A stretch of 64,000 nucleotides of DNA from CAINEC01 sp046303115 (GTDB lineage: Bacteria > Bacteroidota > Bacteroidia > AKYH767-A > OLB10): positions 19,542-83,541 of the forward strand of contig JBKCGZ010000143.1 in the NCBI GenBank assembly GCA_046303115.1. The letters run 5' to 3'. Shown in pieces: positions 35,006 through 45,100 of the stretch (within the stretch, counting starts at the first letter, position 1; every line of letters begins with the position of its first letter). A program made the position numbers and the translations under genes. Under the pieces are notes generated by a model. That model saw only the letters and a list, made by a program, of their open reading frames with translations, was not told the DNA's origin and ran no database searches.

Positions 35006-35914
35006 ATGAATAATAAAATGCTAAAAGTAATCCCCTCTCAGCTAAAAGTATCTGAAATTCACCAATATATGTTGGATTCTATTGCTCCACGACCAATTGC
35101 TTTTGTTTCAACAATCGATAAAGAAGGACATGTAAACTTAAGTCCTTTTAGTTTTTTTAATGCTTTTGGGGCAAATCCTCCTATTTTAATTTTCAGTCCT
35201 GCATTACGTGGCCGCGATGGTGCCACTAAAAACACCTTGGACAACATAAAGGATATCAAAGAATGTGTGGTAAACATTGTAGACTACAAAATGGTTCAGC
35301 AAATGTCACTCGCAAGCACTGAGTACCCTAAGGGCGTCAATGAGTTTGTCAAGGCAGGCCTAACAGAAGAAAAATCCGAGTTAGTAAAACCTCCACGTGT
35401 TAAAGAGGCCCCTGTCCAAATGGAATGTGTTGTTAAAGAAGTAATATCGACAGGCGATAAAGGTGGTGCAGCGCAATTAGTCATCTGTGAAATTGTTATG
35501 ATGCATATAAATGAAGAGGTAATTGGTGATGATGGCCGAATTGACCCTATTAAAATCGATCAGGTTGCAAGAATGGGTGGCAACTGGTATAGCAGAGCAG
35601 CAAAAGGTTTGTTCAGCATTCCTAAACCTTTAACCACATTAGGGATTGGTGTTGATCAATTACCCGTATCAATAAAAAATAGCACTATTCTTACTGGAAA
35701 TGATTTAGGCATGCTAGGAAATTCAGAGCGCATTCCCTCTGAAGAAGAAATTTCTGATTTTAAAAACAGAGAAGATGTGAAAAATTTTCTGAGCGCTTTA
35801 GAGGGAGATGCAGAGAATTTAACAACTGCAGTTCATATTGCAGCACACAAACTGCTCTCAGAAAACAAAATAAACGATGCTTGGTTATTGCTAATGAGTA
35901 TTGATAAAAAGTAG
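35006..35914 (+). CDS. Flavin reductase family protein
   Basis: 302 residues. The N-terminal 200 residues are a flavin reductase/FMN-binding split-barrel domain: SIAPRPIAFVSTIDKEGHVNLSPFSFFNAF and PPILIFSPALRGRDGATKNTLDNI. The C-terminal 80 residues (about 220-302) are helical and not assigned. The family binds FMN and uses NAD(P)H to supply reduced flavin. The partner oxygenase is not in the window. Its 3' end runs into a cluster of inverted repeats (35915-36057). Confidence 0.85.
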   Translation: MNNKMLKVIPSQLKVSEIHQYMLDSIAPRPIAFVSTIDKEGHVNLSPFSFFNAFGANPPILIFSPALRGRDGATKNTLDNIKDIKECVVNIVDYKMVQQMSLASTEYPKGVNEFVKAGLTEEKSELVKPPRVKEAPVQMECVVKEVISTGDKGGAAQLVICEIVMMHINEEVIGDDGRIDPIKIDQVARMGGNWYSRAAKGLFSIPKPLTTLGIGVDQLPVSIKNSTILTGNDLGMLGNSERIPSEEEISDFKNREDVKNFLSALEGDAENLTTAVHIAAHKLLSENKINDAWLLLMSIDKK

Positions 35915-36057
35915 TTTTCTCCTCTGAAAATTGATTTTTATCTGCATTTTCAAATTCTATTTTTTGATTTTTATAACACTGTTTTTTCTCCTCTGACATC
36001 AGAGGAGAAAATCAACAATGATTGTTAATAAATTTTCAGAGGGAGCCTCCTCTGAAA
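35915..36057. repeat. Nested inverted-repeat cluster built on CTCCTCTGA
   Basis: A perfect 13-bp hairpin, TTTTCTCCTCTGA (35984-35996) / TCAGAGGAGAAAA (35999-36011), is flanked by a copy at 35917-35929 and by a second hairpin, TTTCAGAGG (36034-36042) / CCTCTGAAA (36049-36057). The outer copies can also pair with one another. It fills most of the gap between the flavin reductase and the SWIB gene. Confidence 0.7.
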
Positions 36058-36107
36058 GAAACTTGCAATTATTTTAGCATCACTCAATCGTTAACACAAT
36101 AACTAAC

Positions 36108-36539
36108 ATGGCAAAGAAAACTGCAAAGAAAGCAGCTCCTAAGAAGGCTGCGAAGAAAGCGGCTCCTAAGAAGGCTGCTAAGAAGGCTGCTCCTAAGAAA
36201 GCTGCTAAGAAAGCTGCTCCTAAGAAAGCTGCTAAGAAAGCTGCTCCTAAGAAAGCTGCTAAGAAGGCTACAAAAGCAAAAACTAAGCGTACTCCAAACG
36301 CTGCTTTCATGAAGCCAATGAAAATCTCTGATACTTTAGCTGCGGTAGTAGGCAACAAGCCACTTCCACGTACTGAAGTTGTAAAAGCTTTATGGGCTTA
36401 CATCAAGAAAAACAAATTGCAAGATCCAAAAGAGAAGCGTAACATCAACGCTGATGCTAACTTGCAAAAAGTATTCGGAGGAAAGAAAACAGTTTCAATG
36501 TTTGAAATGACTAAATTAGTTAGCAAGCATTTATCGTAA
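36108..36539 (+). CDS. Histone-H1-like tail fused to a SWIB/MDM2 domain
   Basis: 143 residues. Residues 1-60 are almost only Lys, Ala and Pro in near-perfect nine-residue repeats (KKAAPKKAA), like the eukaryotic H1 tail. Residues 66-143 form a SWIB domain: MKISDTLAAVVGNKPLPRTEVVKALWAYIKKNKLQDP, shortened here to VVGNKPLPRTEVVKALWAYI, ending FEMTKLVSKHLS. Stand-alone SWIB proteins are known in Chlamydia and Bacteroidota and are thought to bind DNA or compact the nucleoid. The strong terminator and biased codons suggest abundance. Confidence 0.88.
   Translation: MAKKTAKKAAPKKAAKKAAPKKAAKKAAPKKAAKKAAPKKAAKKAAPKKAAKKATKAKTKRTPNAAFMKPMKISDTLAAVVGNKPLPRTEVVKALWAYIKKNKLQDPKEKRNINADANLQKVFGGKKTVSMFEMTKLVSKHLS
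36116..36270 (+). repeat. 27-base tandem repeats coding the Lys/Ala tail
   Basis: About six tandem copies of a 27-base unit (AAGAAAGCTGCTCCTAAG plus 9 bases, with A/G wobble changes) lie within the SWIB gene. The repeats are in frame, so copy number can vary without breaking the gene. Confidence 0.8.
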
Positions 36540-36558
36540 TTCTATCCAATTACTTTAT

Positions 36559-36589
36559 AAAAAAGGCGGACAACAGTTCGCCTTTTTTT
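36559..36589 (+). terminator. Terminator of the SWIB gene
   Basis: AAAAAAGGCGGAC, loop AACA, GTTCGCCTTTTTTT (one G-T wobble): a stem of about 13 bp with a U-run. Confidence 0.85.
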
Positions 36590-36626
36590 ATTTTTATTAC
36601 TTTTAACGACGATTAAGAAATACTCT

Positions 36627-37337
36627 ATGCACGACCATCACGATCATCATGTTGAAGAACATTTCACAAGTAGCGAATTAGTAAGAGATATTGTTATTGG
36701 AATGGCTGATGGACTAACCGTTCCTTTTGCATTGGCTGCTGGAATTAGTGGTGCTGTTGATTCAAATGCAATTGTAATTACAGCAGGTGTTGCAGAAATC
36801 ATAGCCGGCTCTATTGCAATGGGATTGGGTGGTTATCTAGCCGGAAAAACCGAGGTAGACCACTACGCTGCAGAGTTAAAGAGAGAGTATTACGAAGTAG
36901 ACCACCTTCCTGAAAGAGAAAAACAAGAAGTAAAGGATGTATTAGGTCAATACGGCATCAGCATCGCAACGCAAAATCAGGTAGCTGAGGAATTATCTCA
37001 AAATAAAGATAAATGGGTTGACTTCATGATGAAATTTGAATTGGGACTAGAAGAACCACATCCTGATAGAGCAAAGAAAAGTGCATTTAACATTGCTGCT
37101 TCTTATATCGTTGGTGGATTTATTCCGTTGAGTGCTTACTTTTTTACTGATCATCCGCACGAAGGAATTAAATACTCTGCAATCATTACTCTTATTGCAC
37201 TAGCGGCCTTCGGATATTTCAAAAGTAAAGTAACTGGACAAAACACATTGAATGGAGCATTAAGAACAATGTTAGTTGGAGCTACGGCAGCTGCAGCTGC
37301 ATATTTTATCGCTACCTGGATTGACCAGTCTTTTTAA
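36627..37337 (+). CDS. VIT1/CCC1-type iron/manganese transporter
   Basis: 236 residues. A His-rich start (HDHHDHH) precedes a VIT domain with five transmembrane helices: VRDIVIGMADGLTVPFALAAGISGAV (TM1), a second helix with the VAEIIAGSIAMGLGGYLAGKTE motif, shortened here to GSIAMGLGGYLAGKTE, and three C-terminal helices. A cytoplasmic metal-binding loop rich in Glu (about 88-140) lies between TM2 and TM3. Family members export or sequester Fe2+/Mn2+. It overlaps the convergent ABC permease by 4 bases. Confidence 0.9.
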   Translation: MHDHHDHHVEEHFTSSELVRDIVIGMADGLTVPFALAAGISGAVDSNAIVITAGVAEIIAGSIAMGLGGYLAGKTEVDHYAAELKREYYEVDHLPEREKQEVKDVLGQYGISIATQNQVAEELSQNKDKWVDFMMKFELGLEEPHPDRAKKSAFNIAASYIVGGFIPLSAYFFTDHPHEGIKYSAIITLIALAAFGYFKSKVTGQNTLNGALRTMLVGATAAAAAYFIATWIDQSF

Positions 37338-38440
37338 TTAGTAGATTGCTTTACATCAAAAGCATCCCGCAATCCATTTCCTAAAAATGTAAAGGCCATA
37401 ACTAAAATGGCAATTGCAATACCTGGAGCAATTGCAAGATAAGCTGAATCAACTACTATGTATCCGTAATTTTCTTTAATCATCATTCCCCAACTTGGCA
37501 TTGGAGGTTGCGCTCCTAAACCTAAAAAGCTTAATCCCGCCTCTAACAAAATGGCTGATGCAAAATTAGAAGCAGCGATAACAATCACAGGCCCCATAAC
37601 ATTTGGCAAAATATGTTTGAATATTATTCGTGAGTTTTTAAATCCGAATGATCGTCCTGCTTCCACAAACTGTGCTTCTCGAAGACTAAAAAATTGACCA
37701 CGAACGAGGCGAGTAACTTCCACCCACATTGTTAATCCAACCGCAATAAAAACCTGCACAAAGCCTTTTCCCAGAGCTAATGTTATTGCAACCACTAAAA
37801 GCAACGTTGGTATTGACCATACCACATTGACAAGCCATGTAATTAAACTATCAACAATACCTCGGTAATATCCGGCGAGTGCTCCCAATGTAATTCCTAT
37901 TATAAGTGAAATAAAAACGGCAATAAATCCGACAGAAATAGAAACACGTGAAGCTAAAATCAAACGACTAAATACATCACGACCAAACTTATCAGTTCCT
38001 AATAAATATGTTTTTTTAGTCACATATTTTTCAATTCCCTTTTGATTAAAACTAATAAGATTGCTCGTTGATATTGACTGCCATTGAGCATCTTCATTTC
38101 CCAATTCAATGAATAAAATGGAATCATTTTGTAATTGAAATTTAGAAACAGGAATCAATTGAAATGTCTCTTCACGTCCGCCAAAAAAATCAGCGAAAGT
38201 ATTTTTATCATTGCTGCCAACTGGTTTTACTATAAGGTAGTTTATTGTACTCCCAGGTGACAACATACCTGCCTCTAAACACATTTGATTGGCAAACTTA
38301 GATTTGTCAGGAATGAATAAGTAGGAAAATACAGCAAGAATAAATGTAATAACTACTACTGCTAATCCAAACATCGCAAAACGATTTTTTTTAAAACGTT
38401 TCCAAACAATATTACCAAGTGACTTTGATTGCTCTTGCAT
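37334..38440 (-). CDS. OppC/DppC-type ABC transporter permease
   Basis: 368 residues. TM1 (about 23-45) is followed by a periplasmic insertion of about 100 residues and then the permease domain (about 165-355), with the EAA loop EAGRSFGFKNSRIIFKHILPN and the GLGAQPPMPSWGMMI segment. It would form a peptide/nickel-type importer or exporter with an OppB-like permease and two ATPases, none of which are in the window. The long insertion is common in Bacteroidota homologues. It lies 41 bases downstream of the LRR gene. Confidence 0.88.
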   Translation of the reverse strand: MQEQSKSLGNIVWKRFKKNRFAMFGLAVVVITFILAVFSYLFIPDKSKFANQMCLEAGMLSPGSTINYLIVKPVGSNDKNTFADFFGGREETFQLIPVSKFQLQNDSILFIELGNEDAQWQSISTSNLISFNQKGIEKYVTKKTYLLGTDKFGRDVFSRLILASRVSISVGFIAVFISLIIGITLGALAGYYRGIVDSLITWLVNVVWSIPTLLLVVAITLALGKGFVQVFIAVGLTMWVEVTRLVRGQFFSLREAQFVEAGRSFGFKNSRIIFKHILPNVMGPVIVIAASNFASAILLEAGLSFLGLGAQPPMPSWGMMIKENYGYIVVDSAYLAIAPGIAIAILVMAFTFLGNGLRDAFDVKQSTN

Positions 38441-38481
38441 TGAAAAGCAATATTATTGTTTTTATCAATATAATCGATTGA

Positions 38482-39087
38482 TCAATTGGTACAATTACAA
38501 CTAGGAGAAAACATCACCTTAGTATCTGGCAAAAGACTTTCAATTTGCATCTGCTCATCATTGGAGAAAAGAATTCCACGTAATTCAAGAACCTGAAGAT
38601 TATGTAGGTTTTTCATTTCCTCGGGAATGGCCTCAAGTTCATTATCCCACATTTCAAGAACCTGTAAGTTTTTCATTTGACCCATTTCATGTGGCAGATT
38701 TTCAATCAGATTTCTGTTTAACCCTAAATAATATACATTTTCTAATTTACCAATGGAAGAAGGAAGCTCTATTAAATCATTATTACTTAAGTCGAGGTAT
38801 TGCAAATTCACTAAATCACCTATCCATGGAGGAATGTCTTTCAAATTATTTTTCTCCAATTTAAGCCACTGAAGGTTGGGCAACTTTTTAATATCATCAG
38901 GAACAACTTTTAATTTTTTCTTGCTCAAATCAAGAGCAAAAACAGAATCGGCATTATTTAAAGCAAAATCCAGGTCTTTATAAACCTTTTGCTGAGAGAG
39001 TGTGAGTGAATCCAATAAATTCTGAGCAATAACATCCTTTGCAAATAGCCCAATTAGAAAAATAAAAATGATTTTTTTAATGCTCAC
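38482..39087 (-). CDS. Secreted leucine-rich-repeat protein
   Basis: 201 residues. A Sec signal peptide (IIFIFLIGLFAKDVIAQ) is followed by four full and one partial 23-residue LRRs (LQWLKLEKNNLKDIPPWIGD, LQYLDLSNNDLIELPSSIGK and so on), of the plant/Leptospira-like typical LxxLxLxxNxLxxLP type, and a Cys pair near the end (PSCNCTN). No T9SS sorting domain is seen. It is likely periplasmic or surface, with a protein-binding role; the partner is unknown. Confidence 0.85.
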   Translation of the reverse strand: MSIKKIIFIFLIGLFAKDVIAQNLLDSLTLSQQKVYKDLDFALNNADSVFALDLSKKKLKVVPDDIKKLPNLQWLKLEKNNLKDIPPWIGDLVNLQYLDLSNNDLIELPSSIGKLENVYYLGLNRNLIENLPHEMGQMKNLQVLEMWDNELEAIPEEMKNLHNLQVLELRGILFSNDEQMQIESLLPDTKVMFSPSCNCTN

Positions 39088-39150
39088 AATGATAATTTAT
39101 TAATCGAAAATCGATATTTAATTTTTAAATGACAAGCGTTGTACGCTAAA

Positions 39151-40077
39151 TCACGAAAGTTGTTCGGTTGCAACTGCAATATCTTTCTTTATTTGATTAA
39201 CTAAATCATCAATCACCTCAAATTTACGCTGGGCTCTTATAAAATCAACAAACTCAATTTTCAAATTTTGATTGTATAAATCCTGATTAAAATCCAAAAC
39301 ATGAACTTCAATTGACTTCTTAGAATCATTAAAAGTAGGCCTGTTCCCTATGCTTACTACACATTTATGCTTTGTGTTGTCAACATATGCAAAGGCTGAA
39401 TAAACTCCATCACAAGGAATTAATTTATTAGTATCGCTCAAGTAAACATTAGCTGTGGGAAACCCAAGCTTTCTGCCCATTTGATTGCCTGTTACAACTT
39501 CACCAGACAAAGAATATTTATATGATAAAAGTTGATTGGCAAGATTTATATCCCCGCTAATAAGAGCATTTCGAATTTTAGTTGAACTTACAACCACCTC
39601 CTCGATATCTTGCTCAGGTATTTTTTCGACATCAAACTTGAATTTGGAAGACAACTTAAGCAACTCATCAAAATTACCTTGACGATTATGTCCGAATTGA
39701 TGATCGTAACCCACCACCATTCGTTGCATATTTATTTTTCGTATCAAATAATCTTCAACAAACTCCCGATGTGTCAATTTTGAAAAATCGATTGTAAAGG
39801 GCTGAACAATCAAGTGTTCAATACCAAGAGATGCCAATAATTCAATTTTCTCTGTTACGGTGCTTAATAGACGTAAATCAGTTTGATCAGGAAATAAAAC
39901 TGCACGTGGATGAGGATGAAATGTCATAACCACGGGATGACCATGTATACTATTTGAAGCAACCAATAATCGATTTAAAATTTTACGATGTCCATAATGC
40001 ACCCCGTCAAACGTCCCCATCGTTAAAACTACCCCATCCAATTGTGGAAATTCATCAACGCCGTAATATACTTTCAT
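39151..40077 (-). CDS. ribF: Bifunctional riboflavin kinase/FAD synthetase
   Basis: 308 residues. The N-terminal FMN adenylyltransferase domain has TMGTFDGVHYGHRKIL (the nucleotidyltransferase HxGH-like motif) and VVGYDHQFGHNRQGN. The C-terminal riboflavin kinase domain has GRKLGFPTANVYLSD and the conserved NxGxRPTF-type segment SIGNRPTF. It makes FMN and FAD from riboflavin. It is divergent from atpD with a 164-base gap. Confidence 0.96.
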   Translation of the reverse strand: MKVYYGVDEFPQLDGVVLTMGTFDGVHYGHRKILNRLLVASNSIHGHPVVMTFHPHPRAVLFPDQTDLRLLSTVTEKIELLASLGIEHLIVQPFTIDFSKLTHREFVEDYLIRKINMQRMVVGYDHQFGHNRQGNFDELLKLSSKFKFDVEKIPEQDIEEVVVSSTKIRNALISGDINLANQLLSYKYSLSGEVVTGNQMGRKLGFPTANVYLSDTNKLIPCDGVYSAFAYVDNTKHKCVVSIGNRPTFNDSKKSIEVHVLDFNQDLYNQNLKIEFVDFIRAQRKFEVIDDLVNQIKKDIAVATEQLS

Positions 40078-40173
40078 CGTTTATTTTCAGTTACTTATAT
40101 AGATTAAATCTGCTTTTCAACAACAATACAAAATTTGTCAAAAAGTTTAAGCGGGTCAAATTTAGAATTTATA

Positions 40174-40203
40174 TTGGAGTTTAGGGTTTTTTATCTACTT
40201 TTG
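40174..40203 (+). promoter_or_regulatory. Bacteroidota promoter of atpDC
   Basis: TTG (40174-40176), 19 bases, then TACTTTTG (40196-40203). The spacing is ideal. The predicted leader is about 33 bases before ATG 40242. Confidence 0.75.
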
Positions 40204-40241
40204 CACCCTGATAAAATAACCCCCTAATATTTCCTATCGAA

Positions 40242-41744
40242 ATGAATAAAGGAAAAATAGTACAAGTAATCGGTCCAGTGATCGATGTTAGCTTTGAAGG
40301 CGAAGGAAGTGCTTTGCCAAATATTCTAGAAGCGCTAGAAATTAACCGTCCAAACGGACAAAAAATCATTTTAGAATGTCAACAGCATATCGGTGAGGAC
40401 ACTGTTCGTGCGATTGCGATGGACTCTACAGATGGTTTAGTTCGTGGAATGGATGTAATTGCGACTGGTTCGGCTATTAAAATGCCCACTGGAGAAGTTA
40501 TCAAAGGTCGCCTTTTCAACGTTGTTGGTGAGGCAATTGATGGTATTAATACAATTTCAAACGAAGGTGGACTACCAATTCACCGTGAAGCTCCGAAATT
40601 CGAAGATTTATCTACAGAATCGGAAGTTCTATACACAGGTATTAAAGTGATCGACTTGCTAGAGCCTTACTCAAAAGGTGGTAAGATCGGTTTGTTCGGT
40701 GGTGCCGGTGTGGGTAAAACCGTATTAATCATGGAATTGATTAATAACATCGCTAAGGGATATGCTGGATTATCAGTATTTGCTGGTGTTGGTGAGCGTA
40801 CTCGTGAGGGTAACGATTTATTACGTGAGATGATTGAATCAGGCGTAATTAAGTACGGAAAAGAATTCCAGCATGGAATGGAAAACGGAGATTGGGATTT
40901 ATCTAAAGTTGACGTTAATGAATTAGCTCAGAGTCAGGCTACATTAGTATTCGGACAGATGAATGAGCCTCCTGGAGCTCGTGCTCGTGTGGCTTTGTCA
41001 GGATTAACAGTGGCGGAATATTTCCGTGATGGTGATGAGAAATCTGGTGGACGTGATATCCTATTTTTTATTGACAATATCTTCCGTTTCACGCAGGCAG
41101 GTTCTGAGGTATCGGCTTTATTAGGTCGTATGCCATCAGCGGTAGGTTACCAACCTACTCTTGCTACGGAGATGGGATTAATGCAAGAGCGTATTACTTC
41201 AACTAAGCGTGGTTCTATTACTTCAGTACAAGCGGTTTATGTACCTGCTGATGACTTGACCGATCCAGCTCCTGCTACAACTTTCAGTCACTTAGATGCT
41301 ACAACCGTATTAAGTCGTAAGATTGCCGAGTTAGGAATTTACCCAGCGGTAGATCCATTAGATTCGACGTCTCGTATCTTAACGCCTGCGGTATTAGGTG
41401 ATGATCATTACAATACTGCTCAAAGAGTAAAAGAAATTTTACAGCGTTATAAAGAATTACAAGATATCATCGCGATTCTTGGTATGGATGAATTAAGCGA
41501 CGAAGATAAATTGACAGTACACCGTGCTCGTCGTGTTCAACGTTTCTTATCTCAACCTTTCCACGTTGCTGAGCAGTTCACAGGATTAAAAGGAGTATTA
41601 GTTCCTATTGAAGAAACTATCAAAGGATTTAAAATGATCCTTGCTGGTGAAGTTGATGAGTATCCTGAAGCAGCTTTCAACTTAGTTGGAACAATTGAAG
41701 ATGCCATTGAAAAAGGTAAAAAATTATTAGCTGACGCAAAATAA
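40242..41744 (+). CDS. atpD: F1 ATP synthase subunit beta
   Basis: 500 residues; the catalytic subunit of F1. The P-loop is GGAGVGKT (153-160), the catalytic Glu lies in the GERTREGND region, the family signature is PAVDPLDSTS, and the DELSEED-type regulatory element reads DELSDED. Only atpD-atpC are here. The other F-ATPase genes must be elsewhere, the split arrangement known in Bacteroidota. Confidence 0.98.
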   Translation: MNKGKIVQVIGPVIDVSFEGEGSALPNILEALEINRPNGQKIILECQQHIGEDTVRAIAMDSTDGLVRGMDVIATGSAIKMPTGEVIKGRLFNVVGEAIDGINTISNEGGLPIHREAPKFEDLSTESEVLYTGIKVIDLLEPYSKGGKIGLFGGAGVGKTVLIMELINNIAKGYAGLSVFAGVGERTREGNDLLREMIESGVIKYGKEFQHGMENGDWDLSKVDVNELAQSQATLVFGQMNEPPGARARVALSGLTVAEYFRDGDEKSGGRDILFFIDNIFRFTQAGSEVSALLGRMPSAVGYQPTLATEMGLMQERITSTKRGSITSVQAVYVPADDLTDPAPATTFSHLDATTVLSRKIAELGIYPAVDPLDSTSRILTPAVLGDDHYNTAQRVKEILQRYKELQDIIAILGMDELSDEDKLTVHRARRVQRFLSQPFHVAEQFTGLKGVLVPIEETIKGFKMILAGEVDEYPEAAFNLVGTIEDAIEKGKKLLADAK

Positions 41745-41752
41745 TCTAACAT

Positions 41753-41992
41753 ATGTTTTTAGAAATTATAACACCTGATAAAAAGGTTTTCGAAGGAGAA
41801 GTAGATTCTGTTTCGGTTCCGGGATCTAAAGGATCTTTTCAAATGTTGAATAACCATGCTTCTATTATTTCCACACTAATCAATGGAAAAGTAAAAGTAA
41901 ATAGCAAGAACGGAGAAGAATCTTTTGATGTTAAAAGCGGTGTTGTTGAAATGCTAAACAACAAAGTAATTATTCTTGCAGAATCAGTTTAA
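41753..41992 (+). CDS. atpC: F1 ATP synthase subunit epsilon (short form)
   Basis: 79 residues. It is only the N-terminal beta-sandwich (MFLEIITPDKKVFEGEVDSVSVPGSKG and MLNNHASIISTL). The C-terminal helical hairpin that inhibits ATP hydrolysis in E. coli epsilon (138 residues) is absent, as is usual in this phylum. ATP hydrolysis must be restrained in another way. The gene starts 8 bases after atpD. Confidence 0.95.
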   Translation: MFLEIITPDKKVFEGEVDSVSVPGSKGSFQMLNNHASIISTLINGKVKVNSKNGEESFDVKSGVVEMLNNKVIILAESV

Positions 41993-42009
41993 TTATTTCA
42001 CCGAATAAA

Positions 42010-42045
42010 AAAAGAAAAGCGATACCTAATGGTGTCGCTTTTTTT
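42010..42045 (+). terminator. Terminator of atpDC
   Basis: AAAAGCGATACC, loop TAAT, GGTGTCGCTTTT (one T-G wobble) followed by a T-run. Confidence 0.85.
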
Positions 42046-42112
42046 TTGAAACTATTCACCCCAATTTTGACTCTAACCGCAAACTTTATTAATCCTTGTT
42101 AAATTTATTCGT

Positions 42113-42120
42113 TATATTTG
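42113..42120 (+). promoter_or_regulatory. -7 box of the adhesin, 6 nt from ATG
   Basis: TATATTTG with its G 6 bases before the A of ATG 42126, predicting a leaderless transcript. No correctly spaced -33 TTG is seen. Confidence 0.45.
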
Positions 42121-42125
42121 ATTAG

Positions 42126-45100
42126 ATGAAAAAATACTGTTACCTAATTTTATTCTTTGGGATACCATTGCTTTCGCAAGGGCAGCTTACAACATCATCA
42201 GCTAATACAGTGAATTTTTTAATACAAAATGTATTAGTTGGTTCTCCTTCCGTATATGTTTCCAATGTGTCATATGTTGGAGCACCAACTGCCAGAGGTA
42301 CTTTTAACTGTGTGGGTGCATGTAATGTAGGAATAGGTAGTGGAATGCTTCTTACCACTGGTAATGTAAACAAGGCTATTGGGCCAAACAACAACACTGG
42401 GGCAGGACAAGGGAATAATACGCCAGGCGATCCAGACCTATTAGGTTTAGCACCTGGGTCAAATAGCCCAACAGATGCAGCTGTTATTCAATTTGATTTT
42501 ATGGTGCCCAACGACTCCATTAAATTTAAATACGTTTGGGGTTCTGAAGAATATCACGACTATGTAACTTCCAATTGCAACGATGTATTTGGTTTTTTTG
42601 TAAGTGGTCCTAGAATAACAGGAAAAAAGAATATTGCATTAATACCTGGAACAACAACACCAATCAGTATTAACAATGTTAACAACGGGCAATCATTTGC
42701 AGGTCCTAGTACAGGACCTTGTACCAATTGCCAATACTTTGTGGATAATTTTGGCAGTAGCACAATTCAGTATGATGGAATGACTACAGTTCTTACTGCA
42801 GGAACTGATGTTTGTCCTTGCGAAGTTTACACATTAAAACTTGCAACTCAGGATTTTTGTGATCCTAATTTCGACTCAGGTGTATTTTTTGAAGGGGGAA
42901 GCTTTCAGCCATCGGGAGAAATTCCGATTTTAAATGCATTAACTGGTCAAGCAATCGCTGCTACAGATACTGTATTTATTTGCCCTGGGGATTCATTCGC
43001 TGTTACATTACCTGCATGTCGTAATCCCGTGTGGTCAAATGGTGATACAACAATGACTTTATGGATTACACAACCAGGAACCTATTATGGAACGATTAGC
43101 AATACAATCGGGACTAGTTTCTGCTTTGCATTCTCCACTATTATACAAGTTGTGAGCTCTATTCCAAATGCAACTATTGCTGTTAATGGAAATTTGAACT
43201 TATGTCCGAATGATAGCGTTATTTTAACCGCATCTAATGGTACCGCATATTTATGGTCGAATGGTGCAACGACTCAAAGCATAGTTGTAAATAATGCGGG
43301 CACCTACTCATGTACGGTAAGTTACAATGGCTCATGCGATGCATTTACAAATCCGGTAATTATTACACAAAGTGGAACACCTGCAGTAATTAACACTTCA
43401 GGACCTTTGACATTTTGTAGTGGTGGAAGTGTCACTTTAAATGCAGCTGCAGCTCCGAGTTATCAATGGTCGACTGGATCGAATGCATCATCGATAACAG
43501 TAAATTCATCAGGAACGTATACGCTTACCGTTAGTGATAATGGATGTATTGCAAATTCATCTGTCAATGTTTTTGTAAATCCTAACCCTACACCATTAAT
43601 CACAGGTCCGATTAATTCATGTCCTGGATTTAATGTACAACTATCGACTGGTGCATATTCGAATTATTTATGGTCGACAGGTGTTAATACATCAACATTA
43701 AACACAACTACAAGCGGAACTTTTACAGTTACTGTAACGGATGCAAATGGATGTACAGGTCAAAACTCACATGTGGTTAACTTTTATTCTGCTCCCACTC
43801 CAAGTATCTCTGGAGGGTTACAAATATGCGCAGGTAACAACAGTACATTATCATCAAACGGAATTTATTCCCAGTATTTATGGAATAATGGTAGTAGTAG
43901 CTCATCAATAAGCGTAAATACTTCTGGCCCGTATACACTTACCGTAACAGACAATAATAATTGTACAGCTTCCACAACTGTCAACTTTACTGTTAACCCG
44001 CTACCAATTGCAAGCATCAGTGGAGCAACAGTCATCTGCAATGGTACAAATACAACATTCACTGCAAGTCCTGCAGGACTAAATTACTTGTGGAACAATG
44101 GTGCAACCAGCAATTCAATTAATGTATCCAATGCTGGAAATTATTCCGTAACAGTAACAGATAATAATGGATGTAGCAATCAAGCAAACACTCAACTAAC
44201 GGTAACGAATAACCCCACGCCTATTATAACTGGATTAACCACAGCATGTCAAGGGCAAAGTGTTTTATTGGATGCAGGATCCTATGCAGGATATTCTTGG
44301 TCGAATGGCACTACATCTCAAACTATTTCAGTTACATCGAGCGGAACATATACGGTAACAGTAACAATCAACGGTGGCTGTACGGGAAGCGCTTCACAAC
44401 AAATTACAATTAACCCATTACCGACACCTACTATTAGTGGAACATTAGCAATTTGCGCAGGACTATCCACTCAATTATCATCCAGCTTAGCGTATAGCAA
44501 TTACCAATGGAGCACGGGAGCAAATTCTAATTCAATAACGGCAGCTACTCCTGGTAATTACGGATTAACGGTAACTGATAACAATGGCTGTAGTGGTAGC
44601 ACATCCGTTCAATTGAATAATTATCCATTACCAACGCCAACTTTACCTGCATCAGTTAGTATTTGTGCTGGAGATTCAACAAGTTTATCACCTGGAAATT
44701 ATTCTAATTATAGTTGGAATAACGGTTTAAGTAGTTCAAGTATATACATTAATACTGCTGGTTTGTATATTGTAGAAGTTACAGATGCCAATGGTTGCAA
44801 AAACAGCGATACAACTACCCTTACTGTAAACAACCTTCCTAATCCCGTTATCACTGGGCCATCCTCTACATGTATTAATATCCCAGCAGCATTAAATGCT
44901 GGAAGTGGCTATTCACAGTATTTATGGTCAACAGGAGAACCTACATCAACAATCCAAACGAATGTAGGTGGTAATTACATAGTAACGGTGACGGATATAC
45001 GCGGATGTAAAAATACTGCCAATTTCAATTTGACTGTTTATCCTTTAGCAGACTTAGCAATTACTGGTGATAAAGATATTTGTGAAGGAGAATCAACAAT

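Noticed and set aside
36116..36270. Possible CRISPR array
   Set aside because: Repeats are directly joined, in frame and protein-coding; no unique spacers or cas genes.
36080..36358. Minus-strand ORF with LGAAFLAAF repeats
   Set aside because: Antisense shadow of the 27-base repeats of the SWIB gene.
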